8,225 nt of DNA, from positions 1 through 8,225 of the forward strand of contig SHXP01000095.1 of the NCBI GenBank assembly GCA_009693225.1. Direction: 5' to 3'. This stretch comes from Limnohabitans sp. (GTDB lineage Bacteria > Pseudomonadota > Gammaproteobacteria > Burkholderiales > Burkholderiaceae_C). Position 1 is the first letter of the stretch, and each line of letters begins with the position of its first letter. Positions 1 to 7,360 of this stretch are shown piece after piece. A program made the position numbers and the translations under genes. The notes under the pieces were generated by a model. It did not search any database. It saw only the letters and a program-made list of their open reading frames with translations, and was not told where the DNA came from.

Positions 1-32
1 CTCTACACATTGCTACAGATTCTTTCAGTGTC

Positions 33-48
33 GGTTTTCGAGAAAACC
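33..48 (-). repeat. short AT-cored hairpin after the cupin-like gene
   Basis: GGTTTT and AAAACC form a perfect 6-bp stem around a 4-base CGAG loop. It begins 6 bases past the stop codon of the cupin-like gene on the minus strand. No run of T follows on either strand, so it is not a canonical intrinsic terminator. It may protect the transcript end or be chance. The rest of 1-54 shows nothing I can name. Confidence 0.35.
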
Positions 49-54
49 CATATT

Positions 55-426
55 TCATGCGCCTTGCGGCCCGATCCCGTAATCACGGAAACATTGCTCA
101 GCTCTAACCAATTGAATTTGTTCAATTTTTAACCGGACACTACTGAAAGCAAATAAGTACTCAACGCCACTGCTGCCGGAATGGATTTCAAAGTTTTCAG
201 TGCCGTCTATGAAGAATACCTCGTGTTTGGTGTAGACAGATTGTGTGTGCGGCGTTTTTAACTCGAGATCACCATCGAGCACGAGTCCGAAGATTTCCTT
301 CTCGCCCGACGGCCTGCGCAGGACTTTACGCGGAGACAAAGCGCTCAGCATGGGGAAAATAAACCCCTGGCTGTCAAGCGATTGCTTGAAGCGTTCAAGT
401 GATGTGTGTGTATGGTTCATGGGCAT
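55..426 (-). CDS. small cupin-like hypothetical protein
   Basis: This is a 123-residue protein of unknown function. The central part (about residues 42-95) alternates short hydrophobic strands with glycine turns: GLVLDGDLEL at 47-56, then HEVFFIDGTENFEI at 68-81 and VEYLFAFS at 88-95. That pattern resembles the beta barrel of small cupins. The usual cupin metal-binding HxH...E signature is absent, so an enzymatic metal site is doubtful and a ligand-binding or structural role is as likely. There is no signal peptide or membrane segment. Two ATGs (426 and 420) can start it and neither has a recognisable Shine-Dalgarno sequence; the longer form is given. It lies about 215 bases beyond the operon end and probably has its own promoter. 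GC is about 48% over 61-420, clearly below the operon, which may mean a different origin. The coding call is fairly secure; the cupin assignment is tentative. Confidence 0.7.
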   Translation of the reverse strand: MPMNHTHTSLERFKQSLDSQGFIFPMLSALSPRKVLRRPSGEKEIFGLVLDGDLELKTPHTQSVYTKHEVFFIDGTENFEIHSGSSGVEYLFAFSSVRLKIEQIQLVRAEQCFRDYGIGPQGA

Positions 427-458
427 AAGTCAGACAAAAATCAGATAGCTTTATGGAT

Positions 459-488
459 ATTTTGAAAAATCAGGATGATTTAAAACAA
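459..488 (-). promoter_or_regulatory. weak candidate promoter for the cupin-like gene
   Basis: Reading the minus strand, TTGTTT (488-483) and CAAAAT (464-459) are 18 bases apart, matching the sigma70 -35 and -10 consensus at 3 of 6 and 4 of 6 positions. The stretch 421-540 is about 30% GC, typical of promoter DNA. A start site near 452 would leave a leader of about 25-30 bases before the ATG. Other pairings in this AT-rich DNA are possible, so this is only a candidate. Confidence 0.2.
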
Positions 489-500
489 AGTAATTCGATC

Positions 501-516
501 TGTGTAATATGGCACA
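501..516. promoter_or_regulatory. possible CRP/FNR-type operator
   Basis: TGTGT, six bases, then GCACA gives TGTG/CACA half-sites with the spacing of the CRP consensus TGTGA-N6-TCACA, matching 8 of 10 positions. On the minus strand the left arm extends to AAATGTG, as in strong CRP sites. The centre is at 508.5, about 82-88 bases upstream of the cupin-like start codons and about 56 bases upstream of the start site implied by the weak promoter at 459-488. That is near the position used by class I activators. Chance occurrence in AT-rich DNA cannot be excluded. Confidence 0.25.
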
Positions 517-549
517 TTTCAATGAAACGAATATGACAAAGTGGTTGTC

Positions 550-568
550 TGACGGCGCCTGCCCGTCA
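550..568 (-). repeat. 6-bp inverted repeat downstream of the operon
   Basis: TGACGG (550-555) and CCGTCA (563-568) are exact reverse complements around a 7-base GC-rich loop. This is the third and most distal of three inverted repeats after the MFS stop codon. Minus-strand sequence beyond it has no T-run. Its outer bases overlap those that could extend the neighbouring 573-595 hairpin, so the two could be alternative structures. Confidence 0.35.
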
Positions 569-572
569 CTTT

Positions 573-595
573 TCAGACCATATGTGTTGGTCTGA
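573..595 (-). repeat. perfect 8-bp inverted repeat (hairpin or operator)
   Basis: TCAGACCA (573-580) and TGGTCTGA (588-595) are exact reverse complements around a 7-base loop. On the minus strand the stem can extend by TCAC/GTGA (599-596 with 569-566) across a 3-base bulge. It lies 46 bases past the MFS stop codon. It could be a 3'-end hairpin of the operon mRNA. As a symmetric site it could also bind a dimeric repressor acting on the downstream cupin-like gene, though it is about 150 bases from that start codon. No T-run follows, so it is not a classical terminator. Confidence 0.5.
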
Positions 596-606
596 GTGAG
601 GTTGAA

Positions 607-639
607 GCTGCGGGCCTGCCGTATCCGGATTACCGCAGC
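607..639 (-). terminator. stem-loop directly after the operon's last stop codon
   Basis: GCTGCGG (607-613) and CCGCAGC (633-639) form a perfect 7-bp GC-rich stem starting two bases after the TAA of the MFS gene at 644-642. The 19-base loop contains the small palindrome ATCCGGAT (623-630). The sequence following on the minus strand is not T-rich, so if termination occurs here it is imperfect or Rho-assisted. An mRNA 3'-end stabilising role is equally possible. Confidence 0.4.
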
Positions 640-641
640 CT

Positions 642-1802
642 TTAATGCAGCTTGACTTTATGATTGGCACCACCAGGCTGCCACGCCAGCCTGGCGCCCG
701 CCCCGACCGTCCCCGCCCCGCACCAGAATACGGCCGCCACACCCATCCAGGCGCCTAGGCCGCCGAACAGCAAGGGCATGGCGACGCTGGAAGCGTTGAT
801 CAGCATCAACCGCAGGCCCAGACCTTCGCCCTGGCGGTCCGACGGTAACAGCTGGTGCAAGCTGCTAATCACCATGGGCTGCACGCTGCCCAGCGCCAGC
901 GCCAGCAGCGCCGACATCATCCCCATGGCCCAGGCGGAGTGCGCCAGCGGGTACAGCGCCAGCAACACACAGGTCAGCAGCATGGCCAGCACGATCACCT
1001 GCCATTCCTGCCAGCGTTTAGCCAGCCACGGCAGCACCACGCGTATCAGCGCTGCGCACAAGGCAAAGCCGCCCAATATGGCACCGATGGCCGAGGCGCT
1101 GATGCCGCGCTCGTGCCCCAGCAGCGGCACCACAAAGGTGTGCAAATCCCAGCTCGCGGATAAGAACCAGTTGACTATCAACAGACGCCGGAAACCCGGC
1201 TCGGCTAGCAAGTCCCAGGCGCGTTTGTCCGGGTCATTGACGGTTTGTTGATCGGCCGGCAGGGGCGACTCATGACGCACCGCAAACCAGGCGAACCAGG
1301 GCAACACCGCCAGCAAGGCGAACGCGGCAGGAAAACCCGAGGCATCGATCAGCAAGCCGGCGGCCAGCGGCCCGACAAAGTTGGATACCGCAGGCCCGAT
1401 GGCCAGCCAGCTGTAGGACAAGCGCATTTCATCCACATCGCGGGATAAACGCCCGACATGCCGCTGCAAGGCGATGATGGCAACGCCGGTGGCGCCGCCG
1501 CTGAGCAAGGCGCTCAGACACAGCACCGGAAATACCGGCCAGATGGCAGCCAGGGTAGCGCCCAGGCTGGAGGCCAGCACACTCAACATGACCGGTCGCT
1601 TCAATCCGTGCTTGTCGACATAACGTCCCGATGGCAAGGCCAGAAACACCTGTGTCAGCGCGAACAAGGCCAGCAACACACCGACCAGCACCGCGCTATA
1701 GCCCTGACGCAGTGCCAGCAAAGGTGCAGCCATGCGCATGCCGGTCATACAAGCATTCAAAAAAGCCTGGCCTGCGATCAGTTTGATTAGATTTTTTTTC
1801 AA
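642..1802 (-). CDS. MFS transporter, non-ATG (TTG) start
   Basis: This is a 386-residue integral inner-membrane protein of the major facilitator superfamily, moving a small solute, probably outward, by a proton-coupled mechanism. The substrate cannot be read from sequence. About 11-12 hydrophobic segments are visible. Motif A of the family sits in the first cytoplasmic loop, residues 59-70 (G59-R60, D63, G66, R69-P70), followed by a typical N-terminal bundle. A charged central loop at about 174-205 separates the halves. The start is inferred: the first frame-compatible codon preserving the first helix is TTG at 1802, giving MKKNLIKLIAGQ. CTG at 1817 is the only upstream alternative before the rmuC stop. 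Starting at ATG19 would cut off most of helix 1. No Shine-Dalgarno is visible, and the gene follows the rmuC stop by 21 bases in the same frame, so translation is probably coupled to rmuC. It is the last gene of the operon. Confidence 0.88.
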   Translation of the reverse strand: MKKNLIKLIAGQAFLNACMTGMRMAAPLLALRQGYSAVLVGVLLALFALTQVFLALPSGRYVDKHGLKRPVMLSVLASSLGATLAAIWPVFPVLCLSALLSGGATGVAIIALQRHVGRLSRDVDEMRLSYSWLAIGPAVSNFVGPLAAGLLIDASGFPAAFALLAVLPWFAWFAVRHESPLPADQQTVNDPDKRAWDLLAEPGFRRLLIVNWFLSASWDLHTFVVPLLGHERGISASAIGAILGGFALCAALIRVVLPWLAKRWQEWQVIVLAMLLTCVLLALYPLAHSAWAMGMMSALLALALGSVQPMVISSLHQLLPSDRQGEGLGLRLMLINASSVAMPLLFGGLGAWMGVAAVFWCGAGTVGAGARLAWQPGGANHKVKLH

Positions 1803-1823
1803 AACAGTGTGTGTCAGCGCAGC

Positions 1824-3125
1824 TTAATCAGGCTCGTTCGGTTCTATGACATCAGACATATCGTCCATTTGCAATGGCAATCGTGCCAGCGCTTCGGTCT
1901 CGGGCAATGCCTCGACCACTTTGAGGGCGCGCCGCATTTGCTTGCTGCGCGTGTCGGCCTTGTCCAGGGTGTCTGCCGCCTTTTGCACTTGCTCGCGCAC
2001 CTTGGCCACCCACTCACCGTAGCGTTCAAACTCGGTTTTGACAGCGCCCAGCACCTTCCATACTTCGGACGCCTGCTTCTCCAGCGCCAGGGTGCGAAAA
2101 CCCATGTGCAAGCTGTTCAATATCGCCAGCAACGTGGTCGGCCCGGCCAGCGTGACGCGGTAATCGCGTTGCAATGTGTCCATCAGGCCCGGGCGGCGCA
2201 ACACCTCGGCGTACAAGCCTTCGACCGGTAAAAACAGGATGGCGAAGTCGGTGGTGTGCGGCGGTGCCAGATAACTGTCGGCAATGGTTTTGGCTTCCAG
2301 ACGAATGCGCGCTTCCATGGCCTTGGATGCGCTTTCCGCCCCCGGTGCATCAGAACGGTTTTGCGCCTCCAGCAGACGCTCATAGTCTTCGCGCGGAAAC
2401 TTGGCGTCGATAGGCAGCCAGACGCTGGCACCGTCGTCGCTGCGTCCGGGCAGTTTGATGGCGAAGTCAACGCGCTGGTTGCTGCGCGGTTTGGTTTCCA
2501 CCTGCTTGCCGTATTGCTCGATGGTCAAAACCTGGTCGAGCAGCGCTTGCAGTTGCACTTCGCCGAAGATGCCGCGCGTCTTCACATTGCTCAACACCTT
2601 TTGCAAATCGCCCACGCCTTGCGCCAGGGTTTGCATTTGCCCCAGCCCCTGATGCACCTGCTCCAGGCGTTCAGCCACCTGCTTAAAACTTTCGCTCAGA
2701 CGCGCTTCCAGGGTGGTTTGCAGTTTCTCGTCCACGGTCTTGCGCATCTCTTCGAGCTTGGCGATATTGGTTTCCTGCAAGTTCTGCAATTGCCGGTCCA
2801 GGGTTTCGCGCACCTCGGCCATGCGGCGTGTATTGCCCTCACCCAGGCTTTGCAACTGCGCGTTCATATTGGTTTGCATCAGCGCGAGTTGCTCGGTCAG
2901 GGTTTGCTGAAACTGAGCCATGCTTTGCGACAGTTCCTGGCGGTTACTGCGCAGGTTTTCGCTGATCTCAAAGCGCATGTCGCGCGAGACGCGTTCGAGC
3001 TTTTCTTGCAGCTGGTCAATGGTCTGGTTGTTTTGCGGCAACGTCGCGGAGAAGCGGCGCATCAGATAAAGAGCGCCTGCTATGCCGGCAACCAGCATAG
3101 TCAACATCATCCAATCGTTACTCAT
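1824..3125 (-). CDS. rmuC: DNA recombination protein RmuC
   Basis: RmuC is a nuclease-like protein that in E. coli limits inversions at short inverted repeats. This copy has 433 residues, slightly shorter than E. coli's roughly 475. An N-terminal membrane anchor (about 5-22) is followed by a long polar coiled coil (about 30-180, Q/E/R/L-rich with heptad character). The C-terminal RmuC domain begins near 184. That domain shows the motifs expected of its PD-(D/E)XK-like core: GIFGEVQL (185-192, Glu189), VDFAIKLPG (219-227, Asp220) and PIDAKFP (238-244, Asp240 and Lys242). All predicted catalytic residues are present, so it looks intact. Its ATG overlaps the stop of the dehydrogenase gene (ATGA, 3125-3122). 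A GAGG lies 13 bases before the ATG, too far for a good Shine-Dalgarno, so coupling is likely. Family assignment is firm; activity of the nuclease core is known only by prediction for the family. Confidence 0.95.
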   Translation of the reverse strand: MSNDWMMLTMLVAGIAGALYLMRRFSATLPQNNQTIDQLQEKLERVSRDMRFEISENLRSNRQELSQSMAQFQQTLTEQLALMQTNMNAQLQSLGEGNTRRMAEVRETLDRQLQNLQETNIAKLEEMRKTVDEKLQTTLEARLSESFKQVAERLEQVHQGLGQMQTLAQGVGDLQKVLSNVKTRGIFGEVQLQALLDQVLTIEQYGKQVETKPRSNQRVDFAIKLPGRSDDGASVWLPIDAKFPREDYERLLEAQNRSDAPGAESASKAMEARIRLEAKTIADSYLAPPHTTDFAILFLPVEGLYAEVLRRPGLMDTLQRDYRVTLAGPTTLLAILNSLHMGFRTLALEKQASEVWKVLGAVKTEFERYGEWVAKVREQVQKAADTLDKADTRSKQMRRALKVVEALPETEALARLPLQMDDMSDVIEPNEPD

Positions 3126-4105
3126 GGGTGTTGCAATACCTCGGGGTTGAGCGGCGTGACTGCACTGCCGTTCTTGAAAAAAGAAATGAGATTGTCAGCC
3201 GCCAGATTGGCCATGGCCAGGCGGGTGGCGCGGGTCGAACTGCCGATGTGCGGGGTCAATACCGCATTGGGCACTGTCAGCAGATCCGGGTGAAGTCTGG
3301 GCTCACCTTCAAACACATCCAGCCCGGCGGCAGCTATGCGGCCCGTGGCCAGGGCTTTGGCCAGCGCAGCATCATCAATGATGCCGCCACGCGCGATGTT
3401 GACCAGCGTTGCGGTCGGCTTCATCTGCGCGAGTTCCGCTGCGCCTATGGTGTGGTGCGACTCTTTGCTGTAGGGCAGCACCAGCACCACGTGGTCGGCC
3501 TGCAGCAACAGTTCCTGTTTGCTGACGTAAACGGCCTTGCACGCGGACTCGTCTGAGGCGCTGAGACGGCTGCGGTTGTGATAGATGACGCGCATATTGA
3601 AACCGTGCGCGCCGCGCCTGGCAATCGCCTGACCGATGCGGCCCATGCCGATGATGCCCAGCGTACTGCCGTGCACCGCCATGCCAGCGAACGACTCCAG
3701 CGTCCATTTCTGCCAATGGCCTTCGCGTATGTAGCGCTCGCTTTCGGTGACGCGGCGGGCGGCGGCCATCAGCAGCGCGAAACCGAAATCAGCGGTGGTC
3801 TCGGTCAACACATCCGGCGCATTGGTGGCCAGCACCTTGTGCCGCGTCATCGCAGGCACATCAAAATTGTTATAGCCCACAGACAGGTTGGCGCAGATGC
3901 GCAGACGCGGACACGCTGCCAGCACGGCTTCATTCACCGTTTCTATGCCCATGGTCAGGGCTGCGTCGTGCTGACTGAGCGCTGCGCTCCAGCGCTCTGT
4001 GGTCCATTCAGGGTCGATCTGGTGGACAGTGACTTCAAAATCTGTTTGTAATCTTTCGATCACCTCAGGGTAGATCGGGCGCGAGACCATAAGTTTCGGT
4101 TTCAT
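3122..4105 (-). CDS. D-2-hydroxyacid dehydrogenase, GhrB-like
   Basis: This is a cytoplasmic NAD(P)-dependent oxidoreductase of the D-isomer 2-hydroxyacid dehydrogenase family, 327 residues. It most resembles glyoxylate/hydroxypyruvate reductase GhrB, so reduction of glyoxylate or hydroxypyruvate is the likely reaction. The substrate-binding signature LSVGYNNFD is at 74-82. The Rossmann motif GMGRIG is at 153-158 in the usual mid-protein nucleotide domain. The catalytic triad is complete: Arg239 in NIARGG, Glu268 in DVFEGEP and His286 in TPHIGSS. ATG at 4105 is preferred because it makes an ATGA overlap with the antiporter stop and gives MKPKLMVSRP, a normal family N-terminus. An ATG or GTG 11 codons upstream would only add residues encoded inside the antiporter gene. 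NADH versus NADPH preference is not clear from sequence. The exact substrate is inferred, so no symbol is given. Confidence 0.93.
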   Translation of the reverse strand: MKPKLMVSRPIYPEVIERLQTDFEVTVHQIDPEWTTERWSAALSQHDAALTMGIETVNEAVLAACPRLRICANLSVGYNNFDVPAMTRHKVLATNAPDVLTETTADFGFALLMAAARRVTESERYIREGHWQKWTLESFAGMAVHGSTLGIIGMGRIGQAIARRGAHGFNMRVIYHNRSRLSASDESACKAVYVSKQELLLQADHVVLVLPYSKESHHTIGAAELAQMKPTATLVNIARGGIIDDAALAKALATGRIAAAGLDVFEGEPRLHPDLLTVPNAVLTPHIGSSTRATRLAMANLAADNLISFFKNGSAVTPLNPEVLQHP

Positions 4106-5433
4106 TCGTTCAGCATTTTCAATTTCGCGGCCCACCACGGGGTGATGGCGGGCAATAAGGTCAAGGTCCAGATGACCACCCAGGCGGTCAGCGGCATCAG
4201 CAAAGTCATGGCCGGGAACTGCGCCACGGTGATGACGGCCAGCACCACGGGGATGACGCCGGTTTCACGCACCACGCATAAAAACAGTTTTTCTTTCAGC
4301 GTGATATTGGTCACCAGCAGCGAAGCAAACACCGCCACGGGTCTGGCCACCACAATGAACATCAAGGCAACCAGAAAACCGGACACGACAGTATCGGCCA
4401 GCATTTGCAGCGACACGAACGGGCCCACCATCATGAAGATCACCGGTTTGGCCAGGCTTTCAATATGCGTTTCCGTATGGTGCAAGCCGGTTTGAAAATA
4501 GACCTGCTTGTGATTGAAATTGGCCAGCAAACCGGCGACAAAGGCCGCCAGAAAACCGTTGCCGTGCAGCATTTGCGCCAGCAGAAAAGTCGCCAGCGGA
4601 ATGAACAGCAGCAACGCGAAATCAAAGGCCGGATATGCCAGGCCGCGCTGGTGCTCGCGTTCTCTGAATTTGCCGTAGGCCTGCATCAGCAGCCAACCGG
4701 CGATGCCGGCGACGCAACCGAATAAAAACTGCTGACCCAGGTTGATAAGGTTGTGCGGGCTCAACAGGCTTTGCGACAGCGCTTCAACGCTGTCCATCGG
4801 TGACTTGTCCAGCACCATGTCGGCCACGGCAGCGGTGAAGATGGCGCCGACAGCGTCGTTGAGTGCGCTCTCGGCCACCGACACATTCACCAAACGCTGG
4901 TAGACGTGCTTGAACATCAGGTGTTTCAAGGTGGGGATCAAGGCTGCCGGATCGGTCGAGCCGATGATAGCCGACAGCAAGGCAGCCTGGTGACCGCTCA
5001 GCCCCAGCCAGACCAGCATCGGGAACATAACAAAGAAAGTGATGCCGTAGCCGAACACGGCGATCATCAGGGTCGGCCAGGCGATGGCCAGAAACTCTTT
5101 GCGGTCGATTTCATCACCGCCGGATTTGAGTATCAACGCGGCCAGCGCGGTACACACCACCACCGCCAGCACCAGTTGCAGCGACAAAGGCTGCAAAGCG
5201 TCGTGCAACACAATGCCTATGAGCAATTGCAACGTGAAGCTGGGGAACACGGTGCCGGTCGACAGCTTGCTGCAGGCCCAGCCGAAACCCAGCATGAGTG
5301 AAATGCACCAGAGTGATGTCGCCAGCGCCGCCTCTGCGATTTCCAAGCCTTCCATGCACACCAGCAATTCAGGTGCGGCCAGGTTGACCAGCCAGGCGAA
5401 CACAAACAATGCAAAGAGTTTCAAATAATTCAT
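4102..5433 (-). CDS. CPA1-type cation:proton antiporter
   Basis: This is a 443-residue inner-membrane Na+(K+)/H+ antiporter of the monovalent cation:proton antiporter-1 family, used for pH and sodium homeostasis. About 12 hydrophobic segments are visible. The family's ion-binding residues are present: STDPAA (159-164, Asp161) in the unwound helix, ESALND (188-193, Glu188, Asn192, Asp193) in the next helix, and the conserved Arg364-Pro365 of VVARPVAVF. A further conserved RETGVIP is at 389-395. The Asn-Asp pair is typical of electroneutral CPA1 exchangers. The C-terminus ends with the last helix, so no cytoplasmic regulatory domain is present. It starts 6 bases after the pncB stop. AGG of TAGGC lies about 6 bases before the ATG and could serve as a weak Shine-Dalgarno. 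The ion preference cannot be read from the sequence. Confidence 0.92.
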   Translation of the reverse strand: MNYLKLFALFVFAWLVNLAAPELLVCMEGLEIAEAALATSLWCISLMLGFGWACSKLSTGTVFPSFTLQLLIGIVLHDALQPLSLQLVLAVVVCTALAALILKSGGDEIDRKEFLAIAWPTLMIAVFGYGITFFVMFPMLVWLGLSGHQAALLSAIIGSTDPAALIPTLKHLMFKHVYQRLVNVSVAESALNDAVGAIFTAAVADMVLDKSPMDSVEALSQSLLSPHNLINLGQQFLFGCVAGIAGWLLMQAYGKFREREHQRGLAYPAFDFALLLFIPLATFLLAQMLHGNGFLAAFVAGLLANFNHKQVYFQTGLHHTETHIESLAKPVIFMMVGPFVSLQMLADTVVSGFLVALMFIVVARPVAVFASLLVTNITLKEKLFLCVVRETGVIPVVLAVITVAQFPAMTLLMPLTAWVVIWTLTLLPAITPWWAAKLKMLNE

Positions 5434-5439
5434 TGATGC

Positions 5440-6648
5440 CTATGGTGAGGATGAAGGGTCAGCAATATCAGGTTGCGCAATGTCAAACACCTGGCGCAGA
5501 TAGGCCAGGTAGTTCTCATCGTCGCACATGTTTTTGGAAGGCGTGTCTGACAGCTTGGCCACCGGCTGGCCGTTGCATTCCACCATCTTGATGACGATTT
5601 GCAGCGGCTCGTAGCCCAGGTCGTTGGTGAGGTTGGTGCCTATGCCAAAAGTCAGCTGACAGCGCCCGCGGAAGCGCTGGTACAGCTCGATGGTGCGCGG
5701 CACGGTCAGGCCGTCGCTGAAGATCAAGGTCTTGGTCAAGGGATCGACCCGGTTCTGTCCGTAGTGTTCGATCATGCGCTCGCCCCAGTTGAACGGGTCG
5801 CCGCTGTCGTGGCGCGCGCCGTCAAACAATTTGCAGAAGTACGTGTCGAAGTCACGCAAAAAGGGTTCGATGCCGTAGACGTCGCTGAGCGCAATGCCTA
5901 GGTCGCCCCGGTACTCGCGCGCCCAGGTCTCAAAACCGAACACCTGGCTGTCGCGCAAACGCGGGCCCAGTGCCTGACACGCCTGTAAATACTCATGGGC
6001 CATGGTGCCGAGCGGCGTCAGACCCAGGGTTTTGGCAAACAAGACGTTGCTGGTGCCGGCAAAACGACCGGCCTGACCCGAACCCAGGCGCGCGGTCAAC
6101 ACGCGCAGCACCTCTTCGTGCCAGGATTTGGAAAAACGCCGGCGTGAGCCGTAGTCAGCAATCTTCAAGTCACCCAGATCGACCGCCTGCAACTGCGCGA
6201 TCTTGGTGTCCAGACGCTTGCGTCCCTCGACGTAATCCGGCAACGGTTGCGTGCGGCGGAAGTACACCTCGTTGACGATGGCCAGCACCGGAATCTCAAA
6301 CAGGATGGTGTGCAGCCAGGGGCCTTTGATCTGAATATCGATTGCCCCGTCGGGCAAGGCGCTGACCTTGATGTATTTTTCGTTCAGCCGGAACAGGCCT
6401 AAAAAATCGACAAAGTCGCTTTTGATGAAACGCAATGCCCGCATCCAGCCCAGCTCCTGCTCGGAAAACTTGAGCTGACACAGCGATTTGATTTCGCTGC
6501 GGATATCGTCCACATAAGGTGCGAGTTGCACATCGGGCGTGCGGCATTTGAATTTGTAAGACACCTGAGCGCCGGGAAACTGATGCAGCACCGCTTGCAT
6601 CATGGTGAATTTGTACAAATCCGTGTCCAGCAGACTGGTGATGATCAT
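5440..6648 (-). CDS. pncB: nicotinate phosphoribosyltransferase
   Basis: PncB makes nicotinate mononucleotide from nicotinate and PRPP with ATP hydrolysis, the entry step of NAD salvage (Preiss-Handler pathway), in the cytoplasm. The 402 residues match the roughly 400 of E. coli PncB. Recognisable blocks are the N-terminal LLDTDLYKFTMMQAV (6-20), DYGSRRRFS (165-173), GTMAHE (214-219), HDSGDP (280-285), FSDGL (310-314) and GTNLTND (337-343). His218 of GTMAHE corresponds to the histidine phosphorylated during catalysis in enterobacterial enzymes (His219). ATG at 6648 is chosen because it yields the family N-terminus MIITSLLDTDLYKF. A longer frame reaching 6723 would add 25 unrelated residues encoded inside the nitroreductase gene. 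The start is 13 bases after the nitroreductase stop with only a weak AAGCGGA as ribosome-binding sequence. The last dozen residues look like a non-conserved tail. The enzyme appears complete. Confidence 0.97.
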   Translation of the reverse strand: MIITSLLDTDLYKFTMMQAVLHQFPGAQVSYKFKCRTPDVQLAPYVDDIRSEIKSLCQLKFSEQELGWMRALRFIKSDFVDFLGLFRLNEKYIKVSALPDGAIDIQIKGPWLHTILFEIPVLAIVNEVYFRRTQPLPDYVEGRKRLDTKIAQLQAVDLGDLKIADYGSRRRFSKSWHEEVLRVLTARLGSGQAGRFAGTSNVLFAKTLGLTPLGTMAHEYLQACQALGPRLRDSQVFGFETWAREYRGDLGIALSDVYGIEPFLRDFDTYFCKLFDGARHDSGDPFNWGERMIEHYGQNRVDPLTKTLIFSDGLTVPRTIELYQRFRGRCQLTFGIGTNLTNDLGYEPLQIVIKMVECNGQPVAKLSDTPSKNMCDDENYLAYLRQVFDIAQPDIADPSSSP

Positions 6649-6661
6649 GGGGCGGTCCGCT

Positions 6662-7360
6662 TCAATCGAGCCAGCGTGTGAAAGAAGCCACCGGCTCGCG
6701 CGGTGTGCGGAAGGTGTTGACAATGTCGCTCTCGTCAGCGTAACCCAGCGACATGCCGCAGATCAGCATCTCGTCCTCACCGGCACCGATGTGCGGCAGG
6801 ATGATGTTGGCAAAACCGTTCCACGCCGCCTGCGGGCAGGTGTGCAAGCCCATGCCCCGGGCGGCCAGCATCAGTGTCTGCAAAAACATACCGTAGTCGA
6901 CCAGCGAACCGCGCCCCATCACCTTGTCGATGGTGAACATCAGCCCGACCGGGGCATCGAAGAAGTGGTAATTGCGCTGGTGCTGCGCGTGCATTTTGCC
7001 CTTGTCGCCCTTGGTGATGCCCAGCAAGCCGTACAGGCTCCAGCCGTTTTCACGCCGCCTGTCGATATAAGGGCTGACCCATTTTTCCGGGTAATAGTCG
7101 TAGGCCTCGCGGTAATCCGCGGCTTTTTCAGGATGCGCCCTCACCTCGTCGTGCGCGGCACAGACTTTTTCCACCAGCGTGTTGCGGCTTGGGCCTTGCA
7201 ACACATACACATTCCACGGCTGGGTGTTGGTGCCGGAGGGCGCACGCGCGGCCTGCGCCAGCAGTTCAGTCAGCAGTTCGCGCGGTACCGCTTGCTGTGT
7301 GAAAGCACGCGCTGACATTCGCGTGTTTATGGCTTGTTGAACGTTGGCGGCAATGCTCAC
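6662..7360 (-). CDS. nitroreductase family protein, PnbA/NfnB-like
   Basis: This is a 232-residue FMN-dependent NAD(P)H oxidoreductase of the nitroreductase superfamily, expected to be a cytoplasmic homodimer. It reduces nitroaromatics, quinones or another unsaturated substrate that cannot be named. FMN-binding features in order are RMSARAF (14-20), the PSGTNTQPW block (41-49) and the late GMSLGYADE (202-210). The insert at about 85-135 (YYPEKW, YIDRRRENGWSLYGLLGI) is typical of the nitrobenzoate-reductase-like branch. The start is GTG at 7360, overlapping the thioesterase stop as GTGA, which gives VSIAANVQQAINTR, the normal family beginning. The same frame stays open to 7504, but those 48 extra residues are arginine- and cysteine-rich read-through of the thioesterase gene and are not expected in the protein. 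No Shine-Dalgarno precedes the GTG, so translation probably depends on coupling. Confidence 0.92.
   Translation of the reverse strand: MSIAANVQQAINTRMSARAFTQQAVPRELLTELLAQAARAPSGTNTQPWNVYVLQGPSRNTLVEKVCAAHDEVRAHPEKAADYREAYDYYPEKWVSPYIDRRRENGWSLYGLLGITKGDKGKMHAQHQRNYHFFDAPVGLMFTIDKVMGRGSLVDYGMFLQTLMLAARGMGLHTCPQAAWNGFANIILPHIGAGEDEMLICGMSLGYADESDIVNTFRTPREPVASFTRWLD

Noticed and set aside
664..1251. A 195-codon plus-strand frame opposite the MFS gene
   Set aside because: It is Pro/Ser/Ala-rich with no domain and fully antisense to a gene with clear MFS motifs, so it is a shadow.
2256..3293. A 345-codon plus-strand frame opposite rmuC and the end of the dehydrogenase gene
   Set aside because: It lies antisense to a well-supported rmuC. 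Its His/Gln/Leu-rich composition and lack of any domain are what a GC-rich antisense shadow gives, and it ignores real gene boundaries.
6649..6723. Longer start for pncB
   Set aside because: The added 25 residues overlap the nitroreductase coding end and do not resemble PncB; MIITSLLDTDLYKF is the family N-terminus.
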